Shown: one piece after another, positions 1 through 6,374 of the stretch
How the letters are laid out: the number at the start of each line of letters is the position of its first letter
Numbering within the stretch: position 1 is the stretch's first letter
DNA from: Sporomusaceae bacterium UBA1887
GTDB taxonomy: Bacteria; Bacillota; Negativicutes; Sporomusales; DSM-15969
Length of the DNA: 7,463 nucleotides
Direction: 5' to 3'
NCBI GenBank assembly: GCA_002337925.1
Contig: DDHB01000009.1
Span: 75,197 to 82,659, forward strand
The notes under the pieces: generated by a model
Seen by the model: the letters and a program-made list of their open reading frames with translations, nothing else
Database searches by the model: none
What the model was told of the DNA's origin: nothing
Translations under genes and position numbers: made by a program

Positions 1-2
1 AT

Positions 3-1316
3 ACGTACCGTACATTAATGGCTGCCGATAGTGCTGTCATGCTCATTGACGTTGCAAAAGGCGTCGAAGAGCAGACAAAAAAGCTCTTCCGCGTATGTAA
101 ACAACGTGGTATACCGATTTTCACCTTTGTCAATAAGCTTGACAGGTATGGCAAGAACCCTTTTGAGCTGATGGAAGAGCTGGAAAAAGTACTTGGTATC
201 CGCGCCTTCCCGATGAACTGGCCAGTTGGTATCGACGGCAGCTACAAAGGAGTTTATAACCGCAAGCTGGCACAAGTAGAGCTTTTTGACAAGGATGGCT
301 CTCACGGTCAGCGTGCCCTGGCGTCAAAGGTGGGCAGTGTTGATGATCCCGCTTTCCGCCAGTTATTGGGTGAAGATGTTCACCAGGCGCTCTGTGATGA
401 CATTGCCTTATTAGATATGGCCGGAGATGAATTCGACTTTGAAAAAGTTGCCCATGGAGAATTAACACCGATGTTCTTCGGCAGCGCCATGACTAATTTT
501 GGTGTTCAGCCTTTTCTGGAGGAATTTTTGCAGCTTGCTCCGCCTCCAATGCCCCGTCTTTCCTCTGAAGGTCCTATTAATCCTGCAAGCAGCGATTTTT
601 CAGCCCTAATTTTTAAAATTCAGGCAAATATGAATCCTGCTCATCGCGATCGCATTGTCTTTATGCGCATTTGCTCCGGTAAATTCGAACGGGGTATGCC
701 TGTTCACCATGTCCAATCCGGCAAAATCATTAAACTCAGCCAGCCGCAGCAGTTTTTGGCCCAGGAAAGGACCATTGTAGACGAAGCATTCCCTGGCGAC
801 ATTATCGGGCTTTTTGATCCTGGTACGTTTGGTGTAGGTGACACACTTTGCCAGCCAGGTAAACAATTTCGCTTTCAGGACTTTCCCGTATTTCCCCCTG
901 AACATTTTGCCAGGGTACAAGCCAAAGACACCATGAAGCGCAAACAGTTTGTCAAAGGCATGACTCAGTTGGCCCAGGAAGGGGCTGTACAAATTTTCCG
1001 TCAGCCCTATGTCATTGAGTCCTTTATTGTTGGCGCTGTTGGCAGTCTGCAATTTGATGTCCTTGAGTATCGCCTTAAACAGGAATATGGCGTCGACCTG
1101 CTTATGCATCATCTGCCTTACAGCGTAGCCCGCTGGCTGGAAGGTGAAAGCTTAGATCTTAAAACCCTTAAAGGCCTTGACAATGGGATGCTAGTCGAAG
1201 ATATTAAAGAACGGCCTCTGGTACTGATCAGTAATGAATGGCAGCTTAATTGGGCAAAAGAACGAAATCCCAATGTCGAATTTTTGGCTTCCCCATCAGA
1301 ACAGCCCCTTAGTTAG
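3..1316 (+). CDS. prfC: Peptide chain release factor 3 (RF3), 5'-truncated by the window edge
   Basis: RF3 is a cytoplasmic translational GTPase that recycles class I release factors RF1/RF2 from the ribosome after peptide release. The reading frame is open from the left edge, and the first visible residues, TYRTLMAADSAVMLIDVAKG, match the conserved stretch just after the G3 DTPGH motif of RF3. The true start, P-loop and G3 motif therefore lie to the left, roughly 90-95 residues missing by comparison with the about 529-residue E. coli protein. The ATG at 18 is internal, not a start. The G4 motif NKLD is at 132-143, and the FFGSA segment near 475-489 fits the G5 region. FKIQANM-PAHRDR (about 613-651) and IVGAVGSLQFDVLEYRL (about 1026-1076) are typical RF3 domain II and III segments. 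The C-terminus (WAKERNPNVEF) aligns with the family's end, so the 3' end is intact. A terminator follows directly. Confidence 0.96.
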   Translation, partial: TYRTLMAADSAVMLIDVAKGVEEQTKKLFRVCKQRGIPIFTFVNKLDRYGKNPFELMEELEKVLGIRAFPMNWPVGIDGSYKGVYNRKLAQVELFDKDGSHGQRALASKVGSVDDPAFRQLLGEDVHQALCDDIALLDMAGDEFDFEKVAHGELTPMFFGSAMTNFGVQPFLEEFLQLAPPPMPRLSSEGPINPASSDFSALIFKIQANMNPAHRDRIVFMRICSGKFERGMPVHHVQSGKIIKLSQPQQFLAQERTIVDEAFPGDIIGLFDPGTFGVGDTLCQPGKQFRFQDFPVFPPEHFARVQAKDTMKRKQFVKGMTQLAQEGAVQIFRQPYVIESFIVGAVGSLQFDVLEYRLKQEYGVDLLMHHLPYSVARWLEGESLDLKTLKGLDNGMLVEDIKERPLVLISNEWQLNWAKERNPNVEFLASPSEQPLS

Positions 1317-1331
1317 CAGTTAATCTTTTTG

Positions 1332-1370
1332 AAGACCTGATGCCCACTGCTTGGGATCAGGTCTTTTATT
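1332..1370 (+). terminator. Rho-independent terminator of prfC
   Basis: A stem runs from AAGACCTGAT and CCC (1332-1345, with G1342 bulged) to GGGATCAGGTCTT (1353-1365), closing a 7-nt loop, ACTGCTT. It is followed by a T-rich tail, TTTTATTATTT. It begins 16 nt after the prfC stop codon and separates prfC from the next gene. Confidence 0.9.
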
Positions 1371-1389
1371 ATTTAAATTAATTTTTTTC

Positions 1390-1420
1390 TTGATTTAAAA
1401 TACCGTAATTTGGTTATAAT
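1390..1420 (+). promoter_or_regulatory. Probable sigma-A promoter of the GntP-family permease gene
   Basis: A perfect -10 box TATAAT sits at 1415-1420. The best -35 candidate is TTGATT at 1390-1395, with a 19-nt spacer that is a little long; the surroundings are very AT-rich. Transcription would start near 1427, giving a leader of about 55 nt before the start codon at 1484. The site lies between the prfC terminator and the permease gene, which supports independent transcription of the permease. Confidence 0.65.
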
Positions 1421-1435
1421 ACCAGTAATTTGAAT

Positions 1436-1447
1436 GACCTATAGGTC
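1436..1447. promoter_or_regulatory. 12-bp perfect palindrome, candidate operator
   Basis: GACCTATAGGTC is a perfect palindrome centred about 22 nt downstream of the -10 box, roughly +9 to +20 of the predicted transcript. A site here could let a dimeric repressor block transcription of the permease. No regulator gene is visible in the window, so the bound protein is unknown. As RNA it would form only a weak 4-bp hairpin, so a DNA site is the more likely reading. Confidence 0.4.
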
Positions 1448-1470
1448 TAAAATAACGTTTACGACTGAAT

Positions 1471-1476
1471 GGAGGG
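1471..1476 (+). promoter_or_regulatory. Ribosome binding site that decides the permease start
   Basis: GGAGGG lies 7 nt before the ATG at 1484. The in-frame ATG at 1469 overlaps this site and has no Shine-Dalgarno sequence of its own, so the 1484 start is preferred. Confidence 0.85.
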
Positions 1477-1483
1477 TAATAGT

Positions 1484-2884
1484 ATGCAAGAGATTGGCAT
1501 TATTCTTAGCCTATTTCTGCTCATGTTTTTCGCTTACAGAGGATTTTCGGTTATTTTATTTGCTCCGGTTTTTGCGTTGCTCGCTGCCTCACTTTCCGGT
1601 TTGCCGTTGATGCCGGCCTATACGGAACTTTTTATGGCAAAGGGCGTAACGTATATTAAGTCTTATTTTCCGATCTTTTTACTTGGTGCCGTTTTTGGCA
1701 AGATTATGGAAGACACCGGTTTGGCAAAAAGTATCTCCAGAGCGATTATTAGCAGTCTGGGGAAAGAGCGGGCAATTCTGTCTGTTGTCTTAGCCGGAGC
1801 CGTTCTTACCTATGGCGGCGTCAGTTTATTTGTCGTAGTTTTTGCCGTATATCCTTTTGCTGCAGCTTTATTTAGAGAAGCTGATATTCCCAAGCGCCTC
1901 GTTCCCGGCTCTGTAGCCTTAGGCGCTTTTACCTTTACAATGGATTCTTTCCCGGGTACACCGCAGATTCAAAACATTATTCCAACAAACTACTTTGGCA
2001 CAACGATTTATGCCGCACCAATCTCTGGTATATTAGGCGGCCTAACCATACTGATTCTGGGAGTCACCTGGATGGAGCACCGCAGGAAAGCAGCCGCTGC
2101 TGCAGGCGAAGGCTATGGAAAACATACCTTGAATGAGCCCGAAGCTGAGCAATCGGCAGTCGATTTGCCCCCTTGGTATGTTGGCGCATTACCACTTCTT
2201 GCCGTATTAGTAGTAAACTTCTTCCTTAATAATATGTTTACCTGGAACCCGGCCACCTTACAGCCTTTCCAAGCAATGAATCTGCCGTTAGTGGCACCTG
2301 CCGTCAAAAATGTAATCAGCAGCTGGTCATTGATCATTGCTCTCGTCGTTGGCATTCTGTTAACCATATTACTGGGCTGGAGCCGTTTGCCGGGAGGCGG
2401 ATTGGCTAAGTCACTGAATGCCGGTGCAATTGGATCGTTGCTGGCAATTATGAATACCGCCTCCGAAGTGGGTTACGGTAATGTTATTGCTTCGTTGCCT
2501 GGCTTTAAAGCAATCTCAGGTGCTTTAATGTCAATTAAAATTGGTGGATCACCGCTAGTCTCTGAAGCAGTTACTGTCAATGTTTTAGCGGGGGTTACCG
2601 GTTCAGCCTCCGGTGGGTTGTCAATTGCACTTGATCTATTGGCTAAAGACTGGCTGACCTGGGCCAACACAATTGGCATGTCCCCTCAAATTCTTCACAG
2701 AGTAGCCTCCATGGCTTCAGGCGGTATGGATACACTGCCTCATAATGGCGCTGTTATTACCTTGCTTGCCGTCTGCGGAATGACACATCGCGACTCGTAC
2801 GGAGATATTTTTGCAATGACAATCATTAAAACGAGTACGGTTTTTCTGATCATCTTATTCCACAGTATTACAGGTTTACTGTAA
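1484..2884 (+). CDS. GntP-family permease (gluconate/organic acid:H+ symporter type)
   Basis: This is a 466-residue polytopic inner-membrane protein of the GntP family, whose known members import gluconate, related sugar acids, D-serine or 3-hydroxybutyrate by proton symport. The length is close to the usual 440-470. Hydrophobic segments run almost end to end, starting at residue 4. They are interrupted by a charged, alanine-rich, probably cytoplasmic loop at about 197-232, which separates the two halves. Family-typical motifs in the second half are TASEVGYGNVIASLPGF, then SGGMDTLPHNGAV at about 412-424, and CGMTHRDSYGDIFAMTIIK from about 431. The start was chosen by GGAGGG. An in-frame ATG five codons upstream is less likely. 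The gene has its own promoter and a candidate operator, and appears monocistronic. The substrate cannot be deduced. It converges with the flavoprotein operon, so a functional link to it is possible but not shown. Confidence 0.9.
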   Translation: MQEIGIILSLFLLMFFAYRGFSVILFAPVFALLAASLSGLPLMPAYTELFMAKGVTYIKSYFPIFLLGAVFGKIMEDTGLAKSISRAIISSLGKERAILSVVLAGAVLTYGGVSLFVVVFAVYPFAAALFREADIPKRLVPGSVALGAFTFTMDSFPGTPQIQNIIPTNYFGTTIYAAPISGILGGLTILILGVTWMEHRRKAAAAAGEGYGKHTLNEPEAEQSAVDLPPWYVGALPLLAVLVVNFFLNNMFTWNPATLQPFQAMNLPLVAPAVKNVISSWSLIIALVVGILLTILLGWSRLPGGGLAKSLNAGAIGSLLAIMNTASEVGYGNVIASLPGFKAISGALMSIKIGGSPLVSEAVTVNVLAGVTGSASGGLSIALDLLAKDWLTWANTIGMSPQILHRVASMASGGMDTLPHNGAVITLLAVCGMTHRDSYGDIFAMTIIKTSTVFLIILFHSITGLL

Positions 2885-2889
2885 GTTCG

Positions 2890-2913
2890 TACTTTTGTTT
2901 CAAAACAAAAGTA
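2890..2913 (+). repeat. AT-rich inverted repeat just after the permease stop
   Basis: TACTTTTGTTT (2890-2900) is the exact reverse complement of AAACAAAAGTA (2903-2913), leaving only 2 nt between the arms; in RNA the top pairs would open to form a loop. It starts 5 nt after the stop codon. There is no T-run after it, so it is not a canonical terminator. It could be a transcript 3'-end protecting hairpin or a weak pause site. Confidence 0.55.
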
Positions 2914-2969
2914 AAGAGTCCTAAATCTTTGTCTCCTAGCTTCTTAAAACTTAATTACTGATACAGACT

Positions 2970-3016
2970 AAAAAGAGCAAGGTATCCCAGGTTTACTGAG
3001 ATGCCCTGCTCTTTTT
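2970..3016. terminator. Bidirectional rho-independent terminator between the convergent units
   Basis: AAAAAGAGCA (2970-2979) pairs with TGCTCTTTTT (3007-3016). After one mismatch the stem continues with GGTATC against GATGCC, including one G-T pair. The T-run on the right serves the + strand permease gene, and the A-run on the left becomes a U-run for the - strand operon. It lies 5 nt beyond the VOC gene stop and 85 nt beyond the permease stop, so one element probably ends both transcripts. Confidence 0.85.
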
Positions 3017-3021
3017 GACAA

Positions 3022-3417
3022 TTAATCCAAAACCTGCGGTCGCCACATTAAGTGTAAAATATTTCCCTCCGGATCACGGAAAAAACCTAGTTTCATTGTT
3101 GCCGCCTCCCGAATCTCAAAGAAAACAATACCACGCTTTTCCAAATAGTGATGGGCTGCAGCAAAATCAGTTACCGTAAAAGCCAAATGGCGTATTCCTG
3201 CCTGCTTAGTCGTATATTCACTCATTTGCCCGCCCTCGGCAGGAAGTATTTCCAGCATTGTTCCATCAGGTGCCTTCAACATATATACTGGTGGGTTAGT
3301 GCCACTGCTATAAACAATGCGAAAACCAAACAAGTTTATATACCAGTCGGCTAACGCCTGACTATCACGGGCAGCTATAGCCGTATGCTCTATTCCGTTA
3401 AACAAATGAACGCACAT
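3022..3417 (-). CDS. VOC-superfamily (glyoxalase/bleomycin resistance fold) protein
   Basis: A small cytoplasmic single-domain protein with two beta-alpha-beta-beta-beta modules of the vicinal oxygen chelate fold. In the 131-residue version starting at 3417, the first module carries EHTAIA (His11) and MLEIL (Glu56). The second carries IRHLAFTV (His77) and ends with FRDPEGNILHLMWRP, where His122 stands at the position that is usually Glu in metal-dependent glyoxalases and epimerases. Such proteins act as lyases, epimerases, dioxygenases or binding proteins; the reaction here is unknown. The start is uncertain. The ATG at 3417 directly abuts an AAGGAG that overlaps the upstream stop (TAAGGAG). 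A TTG at 3405, 12 nt from the same site, would give MFNGIEHTAIA, which resembles usual family N-termini. A TTG/ATG at 3447/3444 would overlap the flavoprotein gene. It is the last gene of the operon and probably translationally coupled. Confidence 0.85.
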   Translation of the reverse strand: MCVHLFNGIEHTAIAARDSQALADWYINLFGFRIVYSSGTNPPVYMLKAPDGTMLEILPAEGGQMSEYTTKQAGIRHLAFTVTDFAAAHHYLEKRGIVFFEIREAATMKLGFFRDPEGNILHLMWRPQVLD

Positions 3418-3423
3418 CTCCTT
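3418..3423 (-). promoter_or_regulatory. Shine-Dalgarno site overlapping the flavoprotein stop codon
   Basis: On the - strand the flavoprotein ends GGA TAA, and the stop merges with AAGGAG. This is the only good ribosome binding site near the VOC gene. It touches the ATG at 3417, which is too close for normal use, and lies 12 nt from the TTG at 3405, so it favours a start near here rather than the far-upstream TTG/ATG at 3447/3444. Confidence 0.6.
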
Positions 3424-5242
3424 ATCCAATCGGCTTGCGCACATCAAGAATCAAACCCTGCTCACTTTTCCTGGCAACAATGTATTGCTGCCATTCAGGA
3501 TCTTGCCGGCCAATTGGTGTATTATCCTCGAAGCTGGCAAACCTGAGATGAGGTCCACGGCTTTCATCCCGTTTGGCTGCAGCTGCCAGCACCATTGCAG
3601 CGGTTATCAGCATATCCTTAGTCTCCAGGCAGTAAGCAAGACCTTTTTCATCGATAAAAGGGACGTGTGTGGCAAGCTCAGTCAATTCTTTTTCTCCCTG
3701 AGACAGCCCTGCTTGTGTACGAATAATGCTGGCACTTTGTTTCATAATTCGTTGCAAAGTTTGACGCATAGCAGTAGCAGCCATATCACCTTTCGTTAGT
3801 CCGGTTATGGCGCTAGCAAACTGCATACCGGCTTTATCGATATAAGCCATATCATCACTGCTCAGGCTTTCCGGCTTAGCTGCTGCATCTTCACCGGCTA
3901 TTTTGCCGAACACCTGGCAATCGAGCAACGCATTCCCGCCCGGGCGGTTAGCGCCGTGCTGACCCCCTGCCGTTTCGCCGACAGCCCACAAGCCGGCAAC
4001 AGTACTGCGCGCTTGTTCGTCAATTTTTATACCGCCTTGAAAATGCTGGGCGCAGGCGGCCACTTCCACAGCCTCTCCCTTCGCTATATCAATACCGCGC
4101 TCTAAAAACCACTCAATAGAAGCCGGATTGATCTCCATTAAGCGGTACAGCGGCGACTGGCGGCGTCTTTCCAGGCCCAAATCTACGCGGATCTCAGATT
4201 GGTAGCGTTCCTGAACATCTGCGGTTAGCTGATCAAACACAAATCCTGCCGGATTTTTGCTGTAATCCAGGTATACTTTTCTGCCGGCCTGCCATTCCTT
4301 ATATAAGGCTACGTCTATAATATGGGTTTTGTGCTCATAGCTAACGGGCCAGCTGGCACCTTTTTTAAACAACGTATCAAAAATTTCGTCGGAAGCTGTC
4401 CCTTGCGGGAAGTATTTCGCAAGAATTTCTTCACCGGCATCATTAATTAAACGAGGCAATGCGCGCATCATACTGCCGGAGCAGTTAAAACGCGTTTTCG
4501 TTGAAGCAATACCAAGCTGTATAAATTCCATATTAACCAATTCGGCTCCCGCCTCATAGGCCATTGCATAGCCATCGCCGGTCATTCCGCCAGGAAAAAC
4601 GTTATGCTCATAAATGAGGCCACCGCCGCCGGTAGCAAGAATAACAGCCGGAACAGCAAAAATGGTAACTGCCTGCTGTGGATTATGCTCCTGCGTACGT
4701 ACTGCCAACGCACCGATTACACGTCCATCCTTCACAATCAGTTGATGAACTGCCGTGAAATGATGAATAGCAATTTCCATTTGACTGATTTTACGCAGCA
4801 GTGCCTCTTCAATGTGCACGGCTGTTTTCGGCCCCGTATAACAAGCCCTGGCATACTCAGATCCATCTGTTACAAACTGATCAACTGTCCCGCCTTTTCT
4901 CGCAAAAGGAACACCCAGCTCATCCAGAAACTCAAAAGCTTCTTTACCTCCCCGTGCAAGCACTTCTGCAAGATTGTGATCGGAAACCTTACCGCCAATG
5001 CGATAAATGTCATCAGCGTGGTATTTCCAGGAATCTGATCCTACAGGTTCGGTATGTGCAAGTGCAGCATGAAAAGCCATGCGGTCCGAGCAAGCTGTGG
5101 CAGTGACTCCGCTTTTACCAAGCATTCCTTTAGTTGCCAACGCAACATGCAGCTGTGGATTCGCTTCTTTGGCTGCAATAGCTGCCCGCAAGGCTCCACC
5201 GCCGCCACCGACTATTAAAATATCACATTTTATCATATTCAT
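3422..5242 (-). CDS. FAD-dependent oxidoreductase, fumarate reductase/succinate dehydrogenase flavoprotein-like
   Basis: A 606-residue soluble flavoprotein of the FrdA/SdhA/L-aspartate oxidase/AprA superfamily, with no signal peptide. The N-terminal Rossmann motif is CDILIVGGGGGALRAAIAA (6-24), a GxGxxA form with Ala17 for the third Gly. ILATGGGGLIYEHN (201-214), TGDGYAMAYEAGAELVNMEF (221-240) and LWAVGETAGGQHGANRPGGN (418-437) are FAD-fold signatures. RDESRGPHLR (558-567) marks the C-terminal helical domain. GKSGVTATAC (42-51) aligns with the RSHTVAAEGG region of FrdA, where the flavin-linking His is replaced by Gly45, so FAD is probably non-covalent. The FrdA QYHPTG segment appears as QLGIAS (242-247), losing a substrate-binding His. 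Arg321 (GRKVYLD), His400 (QHFQGGI) and Arg433 remain as possible active-site residues. The substrate is probably a carboxylate but is unknown. The start ATG overlaps the cupin stop (ATGA), with CCTCC on the + strand at 5249-5253 giving a good ribosome binding site. Confidence 0.92.
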   Translation of the reverse strand: MNMIKCDILIVGGGGGALRAAIAAKEANPQLHVALATKGMLGKSGVTATACSDRMAFHAALAHTEPVGSDSWKYHADDIYRIGGKVSDHNLAEVLARGGKEAFEFLDELGVPFARKGGTVDQFVTDGSEYARACYTGPKTAVHIEEALLRKISQMEIAIHHFTAVHQLIVKDGRVIGALAVRTQEHNPQQAVTIFAVPAVILATGGGGLIYEHNVFPGGMTGDGYAMAYEAGAELVNMEFIQLGIASTKTRFNCSGSMMRALPRLINDAGEEILAKYFPQGTASDEIFDTLFKKGASWPVSYEHKTHIIDVALYKEWQAGRKVYLDYSKNPAGFVFDQLTADVQERYQSEIRVDLGLERRRQSPLYRLMEINPASIEWFLERGIDIAKGEAVEVAACAQHFQGGIKIDEQARSTVAGLWAVGETAGGQHGANRPGGNALLDCQVFGKIAGEDAAAKPESLSSDDMAYIDKAGMQFASAITGLTKGDMAATAMRQTLQRIMKQSASIIRTQAGLSQGEKELTELATHVPFIDEKGLAYCLETKDMLITAAMVLAAAAKRDESRGPHLRFASFEDNTPIGRQDPEWQQYIVARKSEQGLILDVRKPIG

Positions 5243-5622
5243 TCGTTTCCTCCCACCAGGTTAAGTTCCTGCTGCCAATGCTCAACAGTCCCCTTGGGGG
5301 CATAGCAAAACAACATGATCATCTCATCCTCACCGGTATTCTTTAAATAATGATGACTCTGGGAAGGAATATGAATATAGCTGCCCTGAACAATTGGATG
5401 CTGTTGACCATCAAGTTCGCAAATACCTGTTCCCTTGGCAATATAGTAAATTTCTTCCTGCTCATGATGATGAACGGGGATCTCTCCGTCTGGATATATG
5501 GTAACCTGGCCCATTACGAAATGGTCTGGTTCGGCAGGAGCTCCTGGGCCGGCAATTACTTTGGTCAACCGCCCAGCAGGAAATTCAGTCCCCTTTATTT
5601 GATTTACATGAAAAACTGCCAT
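5239..5622 (-). CDS. Small single-domain cupin protein
   Basis: A 127-residue cytoplasmic cupin with one conserved beta-barrel. Motif 1 is DGEIPVHHHEQEEIYYIAKG, with metal ligands His51, His53 and Glu57. Motif 2 is GSYIHIPSQSHHYLKN (80-95), with the fourth ligand His91; a Gln replaces the usual Gly after the Pro. All four metal ligands are present, so it should bind a divalent metal and may be an isomerase, dioxygenase, lyase or ligand-binding protein. The start at 5622 was chosen because GGAGG (complement of 5629-5633) lies 6 nt upstream. The in-frame ATG at 5640 lies upstream of that site and has no good site of its own. The stop overlaps the flavoprotein start by 4 nt, which implies tight co-translation, and the gene sits 47 nt after livF. 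The reaction cannot be assigned from sequence. Confidence 0.9.
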   Translation of the reverse strand: MAVFHVNQIKGTEFPAGRLTKVIAGPGAPAEPDHFVMGQVTIYPDGEIPVHHHEQEEIYYIAKGTGICELDGQQHPIVQGSYIHIPSQSHHYLKNTGEDEMIMLFCYAPKGTVEHWQQELNLVGGNE

Positions 5623-5628
5623 GTCAGT

Positions 5629-5633
5629 CCTCC
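5629..5633 (-). promoter_or_regulatory. Ribosome binding site that decides the cupin start
   Basis: On the - strand GGAGG lies 6 nt before the ATG at 5622. This supports that start and argues against the in-frame ATG at 5640. Confidence 0.85.
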
Positions 5634-5669
5634 AAAACATATAGTCTCAGTGCCTCAATTAATCGTCTT

Positions 5670-6374
5670 TTACCGGTCTCCCAGATAGGCTTTTTTTACA
5701 CCTTCATCACATAAGAGTTTTTTGCCTTCCCCTTGCATAACGACTTTTCCGTTTTCCAGGACATAGGCATAATCACTGAGAGCTAATGCCTTCTTGGCAT
5801 TTTGCTCTACTAGCATAACCGTCAGGCCTTGCTCACTAATTTGTCTGATCAGTTGAAAAACACCATTAACAATGATTGGCGCAAGCCCTAGTGATGGCTC
5901 ATCCAATAAAATCATTTTAGGTTCAGACATTAATCCCCGGCAAATAGCCAGCATTTGCTGTTCACCACCGCTGAGCGTACCTGCATGCTGATCTTTCCGC
6001 TCCCGGAGAATAGGATAAAGATCAAACATTTTTTCCATATTGCGCTTGATTTGATGATTATCCTTAAGGATATATCCGCCTGCTAAAAGATTTTCGCCAA
6101 CAGTCAGACCGGAAAAAACCTTTCTGCCTTCAGGAACGTGGACCAGCCCTTGTTTGATAATATGCTGCGTCGTCCGGGTCAGTTCAGACCCTTCAAACTG
6201 TATTGTACCGCTCTTCTGTTTTACGAGGCCGCAAATGGTATTAAGCATGGTAGTCTTACCGGCACCATTGGAGCCGATAATACTGACAATCTTCCCTTTG
6301 GGAACAGATAAACTAACACCATGAAGCGCTTGAATATGTCCGTAAGAAACATGCAAATTGGCTATATTAAGCAC
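5670..6374 (-). CDS. livF: Branched-chain amino acid-type ABC transporter, ATP-binding protein LivF
   Basis: One of the two cytoplasmic ATPases that drive a HAAT-family (Liv-type) importer. The 234-residue length is standard for LivF. Visible motifs are Walker A GSNGAGKTT (34-42), the LivF-typical VHVPEGRKVFSGLTVGENL (78-96), the ABC signature LSGGEQQML (134-142), Walker B MILLDEP (154-160) and VEQNAKKAL after the D-loop, where LivF proteins commonly carry Gln in place of the switch His. The start is a GTG at 6374 with GGAGG 7 nt upstream. It overlaps the end of livG by 13 nt, so translation is probably coupled. The substrate is set by a periplasmic-type binding protein not seen here. Liv-type systems carry branched-chain amino acids but also amides, urea and aromatic or other carboxylates, so leucine import should not be assumed. 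Confidence 0.95.
   Translation of the reverse strand: MLNIANLHVSYGHIQALHGVSLSVPKGKIVSIIGSNGAGKTTMLNTICGLVKQKSGTIQFEGSELTRTTQHIIKQGLVHVPEGRKVFSGLTVGENLLAGGYILKDNHQIKRNMEKMFDLYPILRERKDQHAGTLSGGEQQMLAICRGLMSEPKMILLDEPSLGLAPIIVNGVFQLIRQISEQGLTVMLVEQNAKKALALSDYAYVLENGKVVMQGEGKKLLCDEGVKKAYLGDR

Noticed and set aside
18..20. ATG near the left edge as the start of prfC
   Set aside because: The conserved RF3 residues TYRTL are encoded immediately upstream in the same frame, and the G1 and G3 GTPase motifs are missing, so the gene is cut by the window edge.
606..1112. A 168-codon open frame on the - strand inside prfC
   Set aside because: It lies fully antisense to a well-conserved RF3 coding region, shows no recognisable protein family and has no convincing ribosome binding site.
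2091..2105. GCAGCCGCTGCTGCA run in the permease gene as a possible simple repeat
   Set aside because: It encodes a five-alanine run in the cytoplasmic loop with mixed codons, so there is no true nucleotide repeat.
4619..4633. CCACCGCCGCCGG, resembling CCACCGCCGCCACC near 5199-5212, as a possible repeat pair
   Set aside because: Both encode the glycine-rich FAD motifs (ATGGGG and VGGGGG) of the same protein; the similarity follows from Gly codon runs.
4604..5106. Two overlapping + strand open frames (144 and 101 codons) inside the flavoprotein gene
   Set aside because: They are antisense to conserved FAD-binding segments, are rich in Cys, Asn and His as expected of shadow frames, and overlap each other.
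5623..5669. Possible internal promoter in the livF/cupin gap (TATATG and TTGAGG on the - strand)
   Set aside because: The two hexamers are only 9 nt apart, far from the usual 16-19, and no other -35 partner fits well.
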